From UBA981 sp942490995 (GTDB lineage Bacteria > Pseudomonadota > Gammaproteobacteria > Ga0077536): 64,000 bases of DNA. The stretch is taken from NCBI GenBank assembly GCA_942490995.1, contig CALOBG010000031.1, positions 26,921 through 90,920 on the forward strand, read 5' to 3'. Positions within the stretch are counted from its first letter, which is position 1, and every line of letters begins with the position of its first letter. The notes beneath the pieces are model-generated. The model had not been told where the DNA came from and made no database searches. It saw only the letters and a program-made list of their open reading frames with translations. Position numbers and translations under genes: made by a program. Below, in pieces: positions 18,587 to 28,000 of the stretch.

Positions 18587-18883
18587 AACGTTCCCCTCGA
18601 AGCTGATTGCCCGCAGCCGCCCTCGGCTTGACCAGAGCGAACTTAGTCTTTCCCATAACTGTCAATAGGTTAAGGAATTATTCTAATAGATCACCGGATG
18701 CTTTGACACCAGAAATTGGTGGGCGCCGAAAAGGCCATTCACAGACCCGTACAGCATACCCGCGCGGACGTCGCGGTTCCGGAAGGAAAGCGTTCCTTAA
18801 CAATTGTTTAGCGTCATTCGGCACATTTACTTGACGCTCGGAGATCTATGTCGACCGTCCAGCCTCGAATCGCGGCGACTGGG
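18587..18883. other. Intergenic region between prsT and the exopolysaccharide operon
   Basis: No gene is seen. The 297 bp probably hold the operon promoter on the reverse strand. Stacked dyads lie at 18777-18808: TTCCGGAA, then AAGGAA-AGCG-TTCCTT (18783-18798), then the palindrome AACAATTGTT (18799-18808). They could be operator sites or an RNA hairpin downstream of prsT; no T-tract follows, so a standard terminator is not supported. Confidence 0.5.
18680..18709 (-). promoter_or_regulatory. Candidate sigma-70-type promoter of the exopolysaccharide operon
   Basis: On the reverse strand GTGTCA (-35, 4 of 6 consensus) and TAGAAT (-10) are spaced by 18 bp. Transcription would start near 18673, about 87 nt before the export lipoprotein gene. 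The match is moderate. Confidence 0.3.
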
Positions 18884-21652
18884 TCAATTCTTGAGCGCCG
18901 CCAATAAATCCTCGGCCCGCGTCCGGGATGCGAACGGCGCCAGCTTCAATGCCCGCTCCAGTTCAGCGACTGCTTTCTTGCGGCTCTTGCTGCGTGAATA
19001 CGCGACGGCAAGGTGATAGGCGACCTCGCCGTCACCTGCGAGTCCCTGCGCCGCGCTCTGCAATAGCTTGAGGCCCTGCTCGACGTCGCCTGCCTGGATC
19101 AGTAACCAGCCGTAGGTATCCTGTACGTTCGGATCTTCTGCAGCCAGTTTGTAGGCCTCCGCAGCCAGTTTGACTGCTTGCGGGTCGCCACCTTTGAACT
19201 TCAACAATGCGAGGTTATTCAGCGCAATCACCGAGTCCCGCGTTTGCGCCAAAACCTGTTCGTAGCCTGCGATCGCGGCGGCATCATCGCCGTTTTGCTC
19301 GTGCAGCCCGGCCAGTGCCAGGGTCAGCGCGAGGCTGGCCGGGTGGCGTTGCAAACCGTCTGCATATATCGCCGCCGCGCGATCGCTGTGACCGAGCGCA
19401 GCCTCAGCCTGGGCGAGCTTGACGATAGTCCGTTCGCTATCGGCCAGCTCGAGAGCAGACTGATAGTGCTCAATGGCAACGGCGAGATTACCGTTCCCGG
19501 CCGCAAGATCACCCTTCAAGGCATGTACACGAGCACTTCCGCCCTCGCCCTTCTCAAGTGCTGCTATTTTTTTTGACGCCTCGTTGAAATCTCGACTCTG
19601 CAGATAGCTGGTCGCCAATGCCGCGGTTACCTCGGAATTATCGGTCGCCAGTTCGTAAGCACGAATGAAAAACGTGCGCGCCTGCTCGGGCGCGCCCTCG
19701 GCAGTCTGAATGAGACCGTTAAGAAAGAATCCATGGGCGGATTCCGGCGCCAGCTCCAGGGCGCGTCTGGCAGCGGCTTTGGCCTCCTTCAGACGACCAC
19801 CACGCACGAGTGCCTCCGCGAGTGCTAGCACCGCCGCGACGTTATTCGGCGAAATCTGCACAGCACGATAGGACAGGTTGGCCGAGCGGCCCAGGTTGCC
19901 TGACTCAAGATCAAGGGTTGCAAGGCGGATCAGCGCTTCGACGATGGTCGGATCGAGTTCGACCGCGCGTTCGAAATAGCTGCTCGCGCGCGCCTTGTCT
20001 CCTTGCAGCAACGATGATCGACCGGCCAGCGTGAGTGTGAGCGCATCATCCGGGGCCTCCTTGAGGGCCGCCTCGATACGTCGATCGGCACTGGCAAAAT
20101 CGCCATTCTGCAGGTCGACTAACACCAGGTTGCGGCTCGCGGCCGAAAATTCCGTTTTCGCGTCCGCCCCACGTTCGAAATATTCGCGAGCCTTGTCGGG
20201 TTGCTCCTTGCCCATATAGGCCATGCCCAGCGCATTCATGACCAGCGGCGGCTCAGCCTTCAACGTGTCGATCACCTTGTTGCCCACCGCAATGGCCTCG
20301 TCCCAGGCGCGGCGATTCAGGTGGGTGTACATAAGCAACAATCCGGAATGTTCCGCCTTGGTCGCCTTTTCGAGATCGGGCTGCAGCATCGCGATCGCTT
20401 CACCATGGCGCCCAGCCTTGATTGTGGTCAGGGCGAGCGAAGCGCGTAGCAAGTCAGCATCGGGCGCCAGCGCGGACGCCAGTTTGATTTCGGCGAGCCC
20501 TTGCTCGGTATTCCCCGCGGCGAGAAATGCGCGCGCGCGCATGGCAATCATGTCGAGGTCAGTTTCGTCCGGCGAGCTTGCACCAAGAGTCTCCGCTGCA
20601 CCTTTGCCATTCGAGCGCGCGAGTTGCACGAGCGCGAGGATTTTCCGTGCCCCGACGGCTTCCTCGTCGTCGTGGGCGGCTAGATTCAAGTAGTACTCGG
20701 ACTGCTCGAGATTGCCGTTCGCGTAATTGAGCAGACCGAGGTAATAGAGTGTTTCCTTGCTGGCGGGAGCGACGCTGAGGACTTCGAGGAAACGATCCTC
20801 GGCTTTTTTGCCGTTGCCTTCTCGAAATTCGATCAGGCCGAGATAAAAGGTGAGCGCCGGGCGGTCCTGAAACTTCTGCTGCGCGGTCGCGATTTCCGCG
20901 CGCGCGTCATCGTAAGCCTTCAAATCGATTTGCGAGCGAATAATCGCTGTTACTGGTACCGCGCTCACGGGGTTCAGTTTTTGTGCGATGCGATAAGTCT
21001 CGATGGCCGCCGCATGGTCGCCAGCGGCATACTGCAGCCCTCCCAGAAAATTCCGCGCGTCGACATGGGTTTCATCCGCGGCGACACTGCGTTTCGCAAA
21101 GTTCATAGCCAAATCGACTTCGCCACGCTGCGCATGCAATCGGGCCAGATTGAACAAGGCTTCAGCAGACTCCGGATCCGCCGCGATAACCTTGGTTAAT
21201 GTTGCCGCCGCGGCGTCATAATCACCGCGCGCAATTTCGATGCGCCCCTGCAAGGCATCGAGTTCTGTCGAAGGGTGTGCCAGTTGGGCATCTTCGAGGG
21301 CCACACCGGCTTCGACAATCTTGCCGCTTTGAAGAAGCGCCCGCACCATCAGCGGGGCGCCTGCCTGCGGAGCGAGACCAAGTTCGATGGCTTTGGAAAT
21401 TTCCTTCAAGGCTTCCGCTTCGCCGCTCAGGCGCAGGTGAAGCTCGGCAAGCGCTCGACGTGCTTCGATGCCTTCGGCCCCGGGGAATTGCTGGACGGCG
21501 CTTTTCAGGGTCAGACGCGCGCCGACGTAGTCGCCGGCGTCACTGGCGGCACGGGCCTCGGCGAGTGAGCTTTCCAGTTGGGGTACATCGCTGCCACAGG
21601 CGACCAGCACCAGGATTGCGCAGCTCATGAGCCCTTTAACAAATCCATTCAT
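18884..21652 (-). CDS. prsT: PEP-CTERM system TPR-repeat lipoprotein PrsT
   Basis: About 922 residues from the ATG at 21652, which gives a lipoprotein signal (MNGFVKGLMSC, then LVLVACG); an upstream in-frame ATG would add 36 residues before the signal and is unlikely. The mature protein is almost entirely TPR repeats, about twenty 34-residue helix pairs with the usual alternation of small and aromatic residues (for example AYYLGLL- and NNLALLKF-type helices). PrsT is a conserved partner of exosortase A systems, thought to scaffold envelope proteins on the periplasmic side of a membrane. It precedes the exopolysaccharide operon in the same direction and is divergent from the PEP-CTERM protein gene. 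Confidence 0.92.
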   Translation of the reverse strand: MNGFVKGLMSCAILVLVACGSDVPQLESSLAEARAASDAGDYVGARLTLKSAVQQFPGAEGIEARRALAELHLRLSGEAEALKEISKAIELGLAPQAGAPLMVRALLQSGKIVEAGVALEDAQLAHPSTELDALQGRIEIARGDYDAAAATLTKVIAADPESAEALFNLARLHAQRGEVDLAMNFAKRSVAADETHVDARNFLGGLQYAAGDHAAAIETYRIAQKLNPVSAVPVTAIIRSQIDLKAYDDARAEIATAQQKFQDRPALTFYLGLIEFREGNGKKAEDRFLEVLSVAPASKETLYYLGLLNYANGNLEQSEYYLNLAAHDDEEAVGARKILALVQLARSNGKGAAETLGASSPDETDLDMIAMRARAFLAAGNTEQGLAEIKLASALAPDADLLRASLALTTIKAGRHGEAIAMLQPDLEKATKAEHSGLLLMYTHLNRRAWDEAIAVGNKVIDTLKAEPPLVMNALGMAYMGKEQPDKAREYFERGADAKTEFSAASRNLVLVDLQNGDFASADRRIEAALKEAPDDALTLTLAGRSSLLQGDKARASSYFERAVELDPTIVEALIRLATLDLESGNLGRSANLSYRAVQISPNNVAAVLALAEALVRGGRLKEAKAAARRALELAPESAHGFFLNGLIQTAEGAPEQARTFFIRAYELATDNSEVTAALATSYLQSRDFNEASKKIAALEKGEGGSARVHALKGDLAAGNGNLAVAIEHYQSALELADSERTIVKLAQAEAALGHSDRAAAIYADGLQRHPASLALTLALAGLHEQNGDDAAAIAGYEQVLAQTRDSVIALNNLALLKFKGGDPQAVKLAAEAYKLAAEDPNVQDTYGWLLIQAGDVEQGLKLLQSAAQGLAGDGEVAYHLAVAYSRSKSRKKAVAELERALKLAPFASRTRAEDLLAALKN

Positions 21653-22024
21653 GGTCGACCCGACGTTCGGCTTGCCGAACCGCGCGGGGCAGCGTACGCG
21701 AAAGTTCGTCTTTTCATAAGTTTCGACAGCTAACGTCATGTTTTTGAAAGCGAACATCAATGATTTTTCCCGTTTTCAGGCGCCGCTAAGTATGGATTGG
21801 GCACCGTCGCCGAACAAGTCCGGTGTAGAACGCCGTCCACCGTTGCTGTGGCCGGTTGGCTCAGTGATGTTGGGTAGCGGCCGCTGGTGCTAGAATTTGA
21901 CCCGGCATACAAACGCTTAGGTGGCGCCGAGCGGGCCTTTCTAGAAATCTTTACATGCTCTGTGGACGCTCTAAATGAACCCTGAATTTGTTTTTATTCA
22001 GCTAGTTAACAGGACTTTTCCCGA

Positions 22025-22040
22025 GATTGGACGCAGTCCG
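22025..22040 (+). promoter_or_regulatory. Candidate PrsR upstream activator site
   Basis: The 16-bp element contains the dyad GGAC-GCA-GTCC and lies about 120 bp upstream of the -24 element, the usual distance for a sigma-54 enhancer. The core GACGC-N-GTCCG recurs in the same orientation relative to the epsB sigma-54 promoter (54354-54369). Assignment to PrsR is inference. Confidence 0.35.
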
Positions 22041-22153
22041 GTGGCGCGCGGTCGGTTTTTTTTGTCAATGGATTTTACAGAATGACCCGGCCCGACCGAA
22101 AAGATCGGGCTCATAAAATCACAAGTTATTGATATGTATATAGTAACTAAAAA

Positions 22154-22169
22154 TGGCACAGTACCTGCA
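22154..22169 (+). promoter_or_regulatory. Sigma-54 (-24/-12) promoter of the PEP-CTERM protein gene
   Basis: TGGCAC (22154-22159), a 5-bp spacer and CTGCA (22165-22169) match the RpoN consensus TGGCAC-N5-TTGCA with one mismatch. The invariant GG and GC are exactly 10 bp apart. Transcription would begin near 22180, leaving an ~85-nt leader. PrsR, a sigma-54 activator encoded at 49201, is the likely partner. Confidence 0.8.
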
Positions 22170-22264
22170 TACTCAACCGGCAAGAACCAGCAGGCCGATG
22201 TCCCATCCGACCGACAGCATGCTGGAAAATTTTGAATCCGTAACAAGTAGTAAGGATGAGTAAC

Positions 22265-23245
22265 ATGAAAAAGCTAGCTCTTGCGCTCGCACTGGGCCTG
22301 TCGAGTTCCGGCGCCATGGCAGGCGGTATCCAGATCGATCCGACGGGCACGGGCAACATCGGCGCGTCAAAGTTTATTGACGTATTCGCCACGGAATTCG
22401 GTGCCGTGCTGTTCGACGACGTCCTGTTTCCGTCGCAGACCGGTACCATCTGGGGGCACAACCGCTTCCTGACCGGCGCGCTGGGCCTGCCGGGTGAAAT
22501 CACCTTCACTTTCGAGCTACCCGTCACCTCTGCGATTACCGGCAACTCCAACACCGTCGGCTCGTCGCTGTCGTTGAGTCAGTCCGCAGCACAGGCTGCC
22601 GCCAGTGTTTTCAACCTGTACTATGACTCAGTTGCGGATGCTACCCTCTCCTCCGGCGCGGGTTACAACGATGGCATCCTGCTGGCATCGGGTACGGCAA
22701 CCATCGTCGGTGGTTCGGCTGGTGTCGTGAACCTGTCAGGTGACGTTGCCGCCCATCCGGGTGCGCCTGTCGACGCAATCGACGGTCTGGCTGACGGCCT
22801 TGCTGATCTCGCCCCGAACAACAACACGCCGACCATCAGCTCGACCGGTTCGTTGCAGCTGTTGATTGATTTCACCTTCAAGAACCCGCTGTGGGTGGTC
22901 AATGATCTGGCCGGCATGGCTATCGACATGACCACGCTGAACGGTCTCGCAACACCGCTGGCGGCACCGCCGGCCGGCAACGTGCCCGCTTCAACTTCGT
23001 TCGACGGCGGCGCGGTCAGTGCATCGTTTGGCGCGGACGCCGAGAATGACTTCAACTGCTTAGGCGATATCAATGACTCCGAGGTCGCCGGCGTCCCCAT
23101 CCCGGCGTGCGACTTCCAGGCCAGCCTGAACACCACCCCGACGGTTGCCGCGGTCCGGGTCCCGGAACCGGGTACCCTGGCGCTTGCAGGTCTGAGCCTG
23201 CTGGGGCTTGGCGGTGCAGCACGTCGCAAAAGCAAAAAGGCCTGA
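22265..23245 (+). CDS. PEP-CTERM sorting-domain protein (exosortase substrate)
   Basis: A 326-residue exported protein. It has a signal peptide (MKKLALALALGLSSSGAMA), a low-complexity Gly/Ala/Ser/Thr/Asp-rich body with few charged residues, and a textbook C-terminal sorting signal: VPEPGTLAL, a hydrophobic helix and the basic tail RRKSKKA. XrtA should cleave at the PEP motif. Two Cys (in FNCLGD and PACDF) may form a disulfide near the C-terminus. The ATG at 22265 is preferred over 22256 because AAGGA lies 8 bp upstream of it and overlaps the earlier ATG. A sigma-54 promoter precedes it and a strong terminator follows, so it is monocistronic. The body has no recognised domain; a floc or matrix role is inferred from known PEP-CTERM proteins. 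Confidence 0.93.
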   Translation: MKKLALALALGLSSSGAMAGGIQIDPTGTGNIGASKFIDVFATEFGAVLFDDVLFPSQTGTIWGHNRFLTGALGLPGEITFTFELPVTSAITGNSNTVGSSLSLSQSAAQAAASVFNLYYDSVADATLSSGAGYNDGILLASGTATIVGGSAGVVNLSGDVAAHPGAPVDAIDGLADGLADLAPNNNTPTISSTGSLQLLIDFTFKNPLWVVNDLAGMAIDMTTLNGLATPLAAPPAGNVPASTSFDGGAVSASFGADAENDFNCLGDINDSEVAGVPIPACDFQASLNTTPTVAAVRVPEPGTLALAGLSLLGLGGAARRKSKKA

Positions 23246-23332
23246 GTCGGCCTGACCTGAAAGCGTAAGCGAAGCGGCACTACTCGGGCGTAACTGCCCT
23301 TCCCGCCGCCCAGCCGAAAGCTGCAGAAAACG

Positions 23333-23360
23333 AACCCCCTCCTCGGAGGGGGTTTTTTTT
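23333..23360 (+). terminator. Rho-independent terminator of the PEP-CTERM gene
   Basis: A 9-bp stem (23333-23341 with 23346-23354) with a 4-nt loop, GC-rich at its core, followed by a run of T to 23360. It lies ~90 bp after the PEP-CTERM stop. Confidence 0.92.
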
Positions 23361-23789
23361 GCGTGTTCGGCACAGGTGTGGGGAAACCCGCCCTGTCGAC
23401 GATGCGATGACAGCGCGAGGTGTTTCGGGCCAATCGTTGCCGACTCTCCACATTGATTGTGCGCGTCAAATCGTGCAACAAGGTCTTTACGGCCGAACTA
23501 AACTTGGCGTTCAGACGGCGAACCCAACGGGCACCTTATTCCGCGCTCCGAGCTAATCGATACTCAGGTATCGATGGTCATCCGGCCAGGTCTCGTTTAC
23601 CTCAGCACAGAGTACTCGCACCAACCGCAGGCAGCCGGCGTGATCCGGGAAGATCCGGGCCCCGCGAGCGCATTACACAGGAAGTGAACGCAGCTGCGCT
23701 GATTATACCCATCGACCCGCACCTTCTCATGGCAGCCAACGCGGATGAGGTACAGATAAACGTCTTCTCCACGTCGTTCGGCGAACCGC
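23361..23789. other. Non-coding flank of the IS remnant
   Basis: About 430 bp between the terminator and the recognisable transposase remnant. No start-supported gene is seen. Part of it may be the divergent tail of the element or its insertion scar; no clear terminal inverted repeat was found. Confidence 0.4.
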
Positions 23790-24788
23790 TTCGTGGTCAC
23801 GCCAGAGGTCGATTGTGGACCTGGCGTCGTCGATGCTGGCGAACCAAGTTCAGGTTCAGACAGTAGTCGCGAAACTAACTGTTGAAACCCTCGATGAAGG
23901 CATCTTGCGCGGGCTTCCCGGGTTGAACGAATTGCAACTTCACACCCCTGCGCTTCGACCAGAAGAACATTGCCTTGCTGGTGAATTCGGGACCGTTGTC
24001 GCAAACCAGCGCGTTCGGCAACGGGCGACTCAGCCGGTCCAGCCCCAAGCTAACCGGTCACCTGAGATTGAGAAGTCGCCGATCTGGAGCACGCACTCCC
24101 GAGCGTGGTCATCGACGACATTGAGGATCCGGAAACGCCGGCCGTTCGCCGGTTGGTCAGAGAAAAAGTCGATGGACCATCGCGCATTGGCAGCATCCGG
24201 CACTGACATCCGAATTCGCGGGCGCGACAGCTTCTTGCGCCGTTTGGTGCGAACCTGGAGGTTTCCTCGCGGGAAATGCGGTAGGTCCGCATGCGGTTCA
24301 GGACATGGCCATCGCCTCCGAGCATCTCATGCAGCGTCGGATAGCCGTACCGAGGGTACTGCTCGGCAAGCGTTTTCAGACGCGCACGCAGATCGTGATC
24401 ATCGCGCTCTTTGAGTCGATACCAGGCCGCCGAGCGACTGAAACCGATGAGACGGCAGGCTCGACGTTCACTGATGCGGCGATCTTTGAAGTGTTCCACG
24501 GCCCGTCGCCGCTGCAAGGCTGTCACCATTTCCCCTCGACGAGTTCCTTGAGCGCCAACTTGTCGAGTTCCGCCTCGGCCGGCAGCCGCTTGAGTCGGGC
24601 GTTCTCCTGTTCAAGCTCGCGCAAACGCTTTGCTTCCGACACTTTCATGCTACTGAATTTGGACATCCAGCGACAAATTGTGTTCTCGACAATACGGTGG
24701 CGTCGGGCCAGGTCCGGAACTGACGCGCCGGCCTCGTGTTCCTTCAGTACGAAATGATCTTCTCTTTGGAGTAACTCTTCCGCTTCAT
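23790..24788 (-). mobile_element. Decayed IS3-family insertion sequence (orfA and orfB remnants)
   Basis: Both halves of an IS3-type transposase are recognisable but broken. orfA starts at 24788 (MKRKSYSKEKII), is frameshifted after about 13 codons and then continues as the HTH/leucine-zipper protein (HEAGASVPDLARRH, later KRLRELEQENARLKRL) to a stop at 24523. orfB begins at 24529, overlapping that stop (ATGGTGA). It keeps the HTH_21 part (SERRACRLIGFSRSAAWYRL, QYPRYGYPTLHEML) and, in shifted frames, integrase-core pieces containing DFFSDQ, CDNGPEFTSKAMFFW and QPGKPAQDAFIEGFN, which carry the DDE residues. Then an in-frame TAG appears in place of the Gln of FNSQF, and the C-terminal RPHSSLGY region is missing. 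The element is dead. Confidence 0.85.
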
Positions 24789-25039
24789 GGGGAACCTCAT
24801 TGGATCAAAAATACAAGGAAATCCCACATCACCCATGGCTCGAATTACGGGGTTACGGTCAGCCGCCCGGTACGATGTACACCGTGGCACGGCCGCGCGG
24901 GATCTTCGGCGACTGCTCGCCACGCGTTCGAGTGTTCGCGCTGAGCTTGCCTTCCTGAGCTTTGCGGTTAACGAGTGGGTGTGCGGGTTTGTTTTTCGAT
25001 AGTGCCCGCGTGAACGTTCCCCTCGAAATACCGGCCCGC
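24789..25039. other. Gap between IS remnant and the adhesin gene
   Basis: 251 bp with no gene recognised. It contains the 5' flank of orfA and the region downstream of the adhesin stop codon; no convincing hairpin terminator for the adhesin operon was found. Confidence 0.4.
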
Positions 25040-28000
25040 TTATATGATTACCTGACTCAAATCGCTCTGCACCAGGAGATTCACGTTTGATGTGGCCAGT
25101 GTATAGGAATCGAAACTGAGGCTCTCGGTCAGACCCGTCGCGTCGATGAGTACATCGCGGGACTCGGCCGCCACAGTTCTGACCCAGCCGGCACTCGCGA
25201 TTTCAATCGAGTCGTTGCCGGCGTCACCCGTCACCAGGATTTCGTTCAGGCTCCCGGACATCTCGAGCACGTCCTGCAGGCCGATACGCAACAGGTTGTC
25301 GCCCATACTGTTGAGTTGGATCTGCTCGATGCCGGTGTAGTTCTTGTGGCTGACCAGGGCGTCGAAATCAAGCGGGATGTCTGCCTGGCTCGGGGTCAGA
25401 ACATCTATGCCACCACCACCATTCACGCGTCCCTCGTTGCCGTTGACCCGCAGTATGTCGTTGCCGGCGCCGGCCAGCATCACCACGCCACTCTGAGTGC
25501 CGCTGCTCAGGGTATCGATATCCGCGCCGCCGATCAGGACCTCGCCATCGGTTGTTGCGGTCGCCATGACACATGGTGCCCCGCCGCCAAAATTCTGGCC
25601 ATAAACTACGAACGCGGTACCGGCATTCAATTCCAGTCCTACCGTAGCCGTGTTTGCGCCGATCACGACATCGTCGAACCCGTCGTTATTGATATCCCCG
25701 GCCCCGTCCACCGCAACGCCAGCCGAGCTGAAATTCGGACCTGCGAGGAGAACACCCCTGCCGTGCAGGGTGCCACCCGGGAGCAATTGATAGCCATGAG
25801 AGATTGCACCACTACCGCCGATATCACTACCGTCGCTCAAGTCGACAAAAAGGTTGTTTTGACCGACAGAAACGAAGAAGTTGGGTACCGACAGCAGGTC
25901 CGCCGGAGTCGTGGTGCCGAAAATGATATAGGCGTTGTTGACGTTGCCGGCGCCCACCACGATGTCGGCAAGGCCGTCACCATTAATATCGCCAGCCCCG
26001 GCCGCGCCTACGCCGAGGCCGGTGCCAAACATAGAAAATCCATTGCTGATAAACGTTGCCGAATTCGTCCCGCCGAGCTGGGCCGTGGTGAGGTTGCCGG
26101 CGAAGGGGTTGACGCCGCTCCGACCGAACACCACATACGCAGTGCCAAAACCCCCGCCCGCGCCGACGATAAAATCGTCGATGCCGTCCCCATTGAAATC
26201 ACCGAGCGCGGAAACCGAAGCGCCAAATTGCGTGGAACCGGACTCGGACAGAATGAATCCACCGTTCGAGCCGTTCAATGAGTCCAATGCCGGCAGGGCA
26301 GACAACGCCGCGCGCGAAGCGCCAAAAATGATGTACGTCTTGCCGCTGGAGCTGGAGTTCGGCGCACTGATAGCGAAGTCGTCGATACCGTCGTTGTTGA
26401 CGTCGCCGATTCCGCTCACTTCGGCACCCAGCCGCGCATTGGCGGCGCCGCCGGCAAAATTCCTGATCCCGGCGTTCACCCCGCCCAGGTTCGGCAATGC
26501 GGTGAGGGCCGCGGGCGAGTTGCCGTAAATCAGGTAGGCTGCCCCGGCATTCGTGCCAGCGCCATCATGACCGCCACTGCCGACCAGAATGTCGTCTATT
26601 CCATCGTTGTCGACGTCGCCAATCACGCGGGCACTGGTCGCCTCACCGTTAATCGCGATGCCGTCGAATATCACGCCATCCGCCTTGCCATCAGAATTAT
26701 TGTCGGTGCCGCCGAACAGTGAGTTCAAAGCCAGGTTATTGAGCGCACCAAGATCGGTCGTGCTATCACCGAACAACAAATAGGCCTCGGATTCACCCGA
26801 GATGTCATTTTCCCCGATCAGGATGTCGCTCAAGCCGTCGCCGTCGACGTCGCCGCCGGCACCGACGCGTTCACCGGCATGGTCGTTGCCACTCGGTCCG
26901 AGCAGGGTAATGCCGTTGGTCCCGTTGAGGCTGGCAACGCTGAAGCCGGTGGTGCCATTGGCGCGTGTGTTAAGCGTCGCGGTATCCGCGCCCAGGAACA
27001 GATAGGCCTCACCGCGATTGTTGCCGATCGAGTCGGCGGGCGCTTCGGCATTGGTGGCGCCGATGATGAGATCGGCGAATCCGTCGCCGTTGACGTCGCC
27101 GGCAAAAGAAACCGAGCCACCGAGCAGATCGGCGAAGGTCTGGCTGGAGTTGCCGACCACGCCCGTGATCTTCAAGCCGGCAGTACCGTTGAGGGTACCC
27201 AGGTCGATTTGCGCGGTGACCCCGCCACCGGCCGCGTTCACCGTGACATTGGCCGTGTCAATCGCGGTACTGAACGCCGTTGTGCCGCCGTTGTTGGCGC
27301 CCGCGGTGTTGGTGGTCGTGGTGGCGGTGCCGAACGTCTGATCCCACGCGCGAAAAGTGATCGCATTGGTAACAGTGCCGTTGAATGCCGCATTCGGGCG
27401 AAAAAAGATCCCGGTATTCGCATCCGCGGCCAGCAGCAAGGCATTGCTTTCGGAAATCGCTCCAACGGTGATCTGTGTCCACGCGGTAGCGCCATTGTTG
27501 GCGGTAAACCACCACGTACCGTTGGCTCCATTGAGCGCCGTGATGGCGATGCCGGTCAGCGAGCTGCCGTCAGGATCCGTGACGTTGTCGAGTCCGCCGA
27601 CGGGCGGGTTCAGATCCACCAGTGTCGAGATCAGCGTTCCACCGACGCTCGCGATGGTACCGGCAGGTGCCGCGGCATTTTCGTCCACCGCGGTCATCAC
27701 CGGAGTATCCGTGTTGTCCAGCAGCGGCGCATCGTTACGCGCCGCCACCGATACGGTCATCGTGGCCGTGGCGCTGGTGCCTCCGTCGCCGTCGGTAACC
27801 ACGAACTCAAGCGTACGTGCGGTTGTGCTGGGGTTACCGGTGTTGGTATTTGTATAAATCAGATTCTGCAGCAACGCGGTTACCGCGGCTGGACTGGCGT
27901 CCGGATCAAAGGTCACAACGAGGTTACTGCCGCCGCTGCCACCGGTAAAGGTACCGAACACAACGTTGGAAAAACTGACGTTTGCGCCGGAAACCCCAAT

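Larger units (their letters stand above)
21653..22264. other. Divergent regulatory region between prsT and the PEP-CTERM gene
   Basis: 612 bp without a convincing gene. It carries a sigma-54 promoter (22154-22169) and a dyad-like element (22025-22040), both described separately. Further inverted repeats are CTGAAT-N8-ATTCAG (21982-22001) and GCCCGA-N9-TCGGGC (22090-22110). Local base composition is more AT-rich than the flanking genes, as usual for regulated promoters. Confidence 0.6.

Noticed and set aside
21653..21760. N-terminal extension of PrsT
   Set aside because: The extra 36 residues would bury the lipoprotein signal inside the protein.
22147..22554. Reverse open frame across the PEP-CTERM gene start
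   Set aside because: It overlaps the signal peptide region of a well-supported gene and the sigma-54 promoter, with no own motifs.
25012..25030. 15-bp match AACGTTCCCCTCGAA shared with the leader at 18588
   Set aside because: A single exact 15-mer pair is expected by chance in a window of this size, and there is no gene to translate next to it here.
25040..25160. PEP-CTERM signal on the giant adhesin
   Set aside because: The C-terminus ends LLVQSDLSQVII with no PEP motif, hydrophobic helix or basic tail; the adjacent type I genes explain its export.
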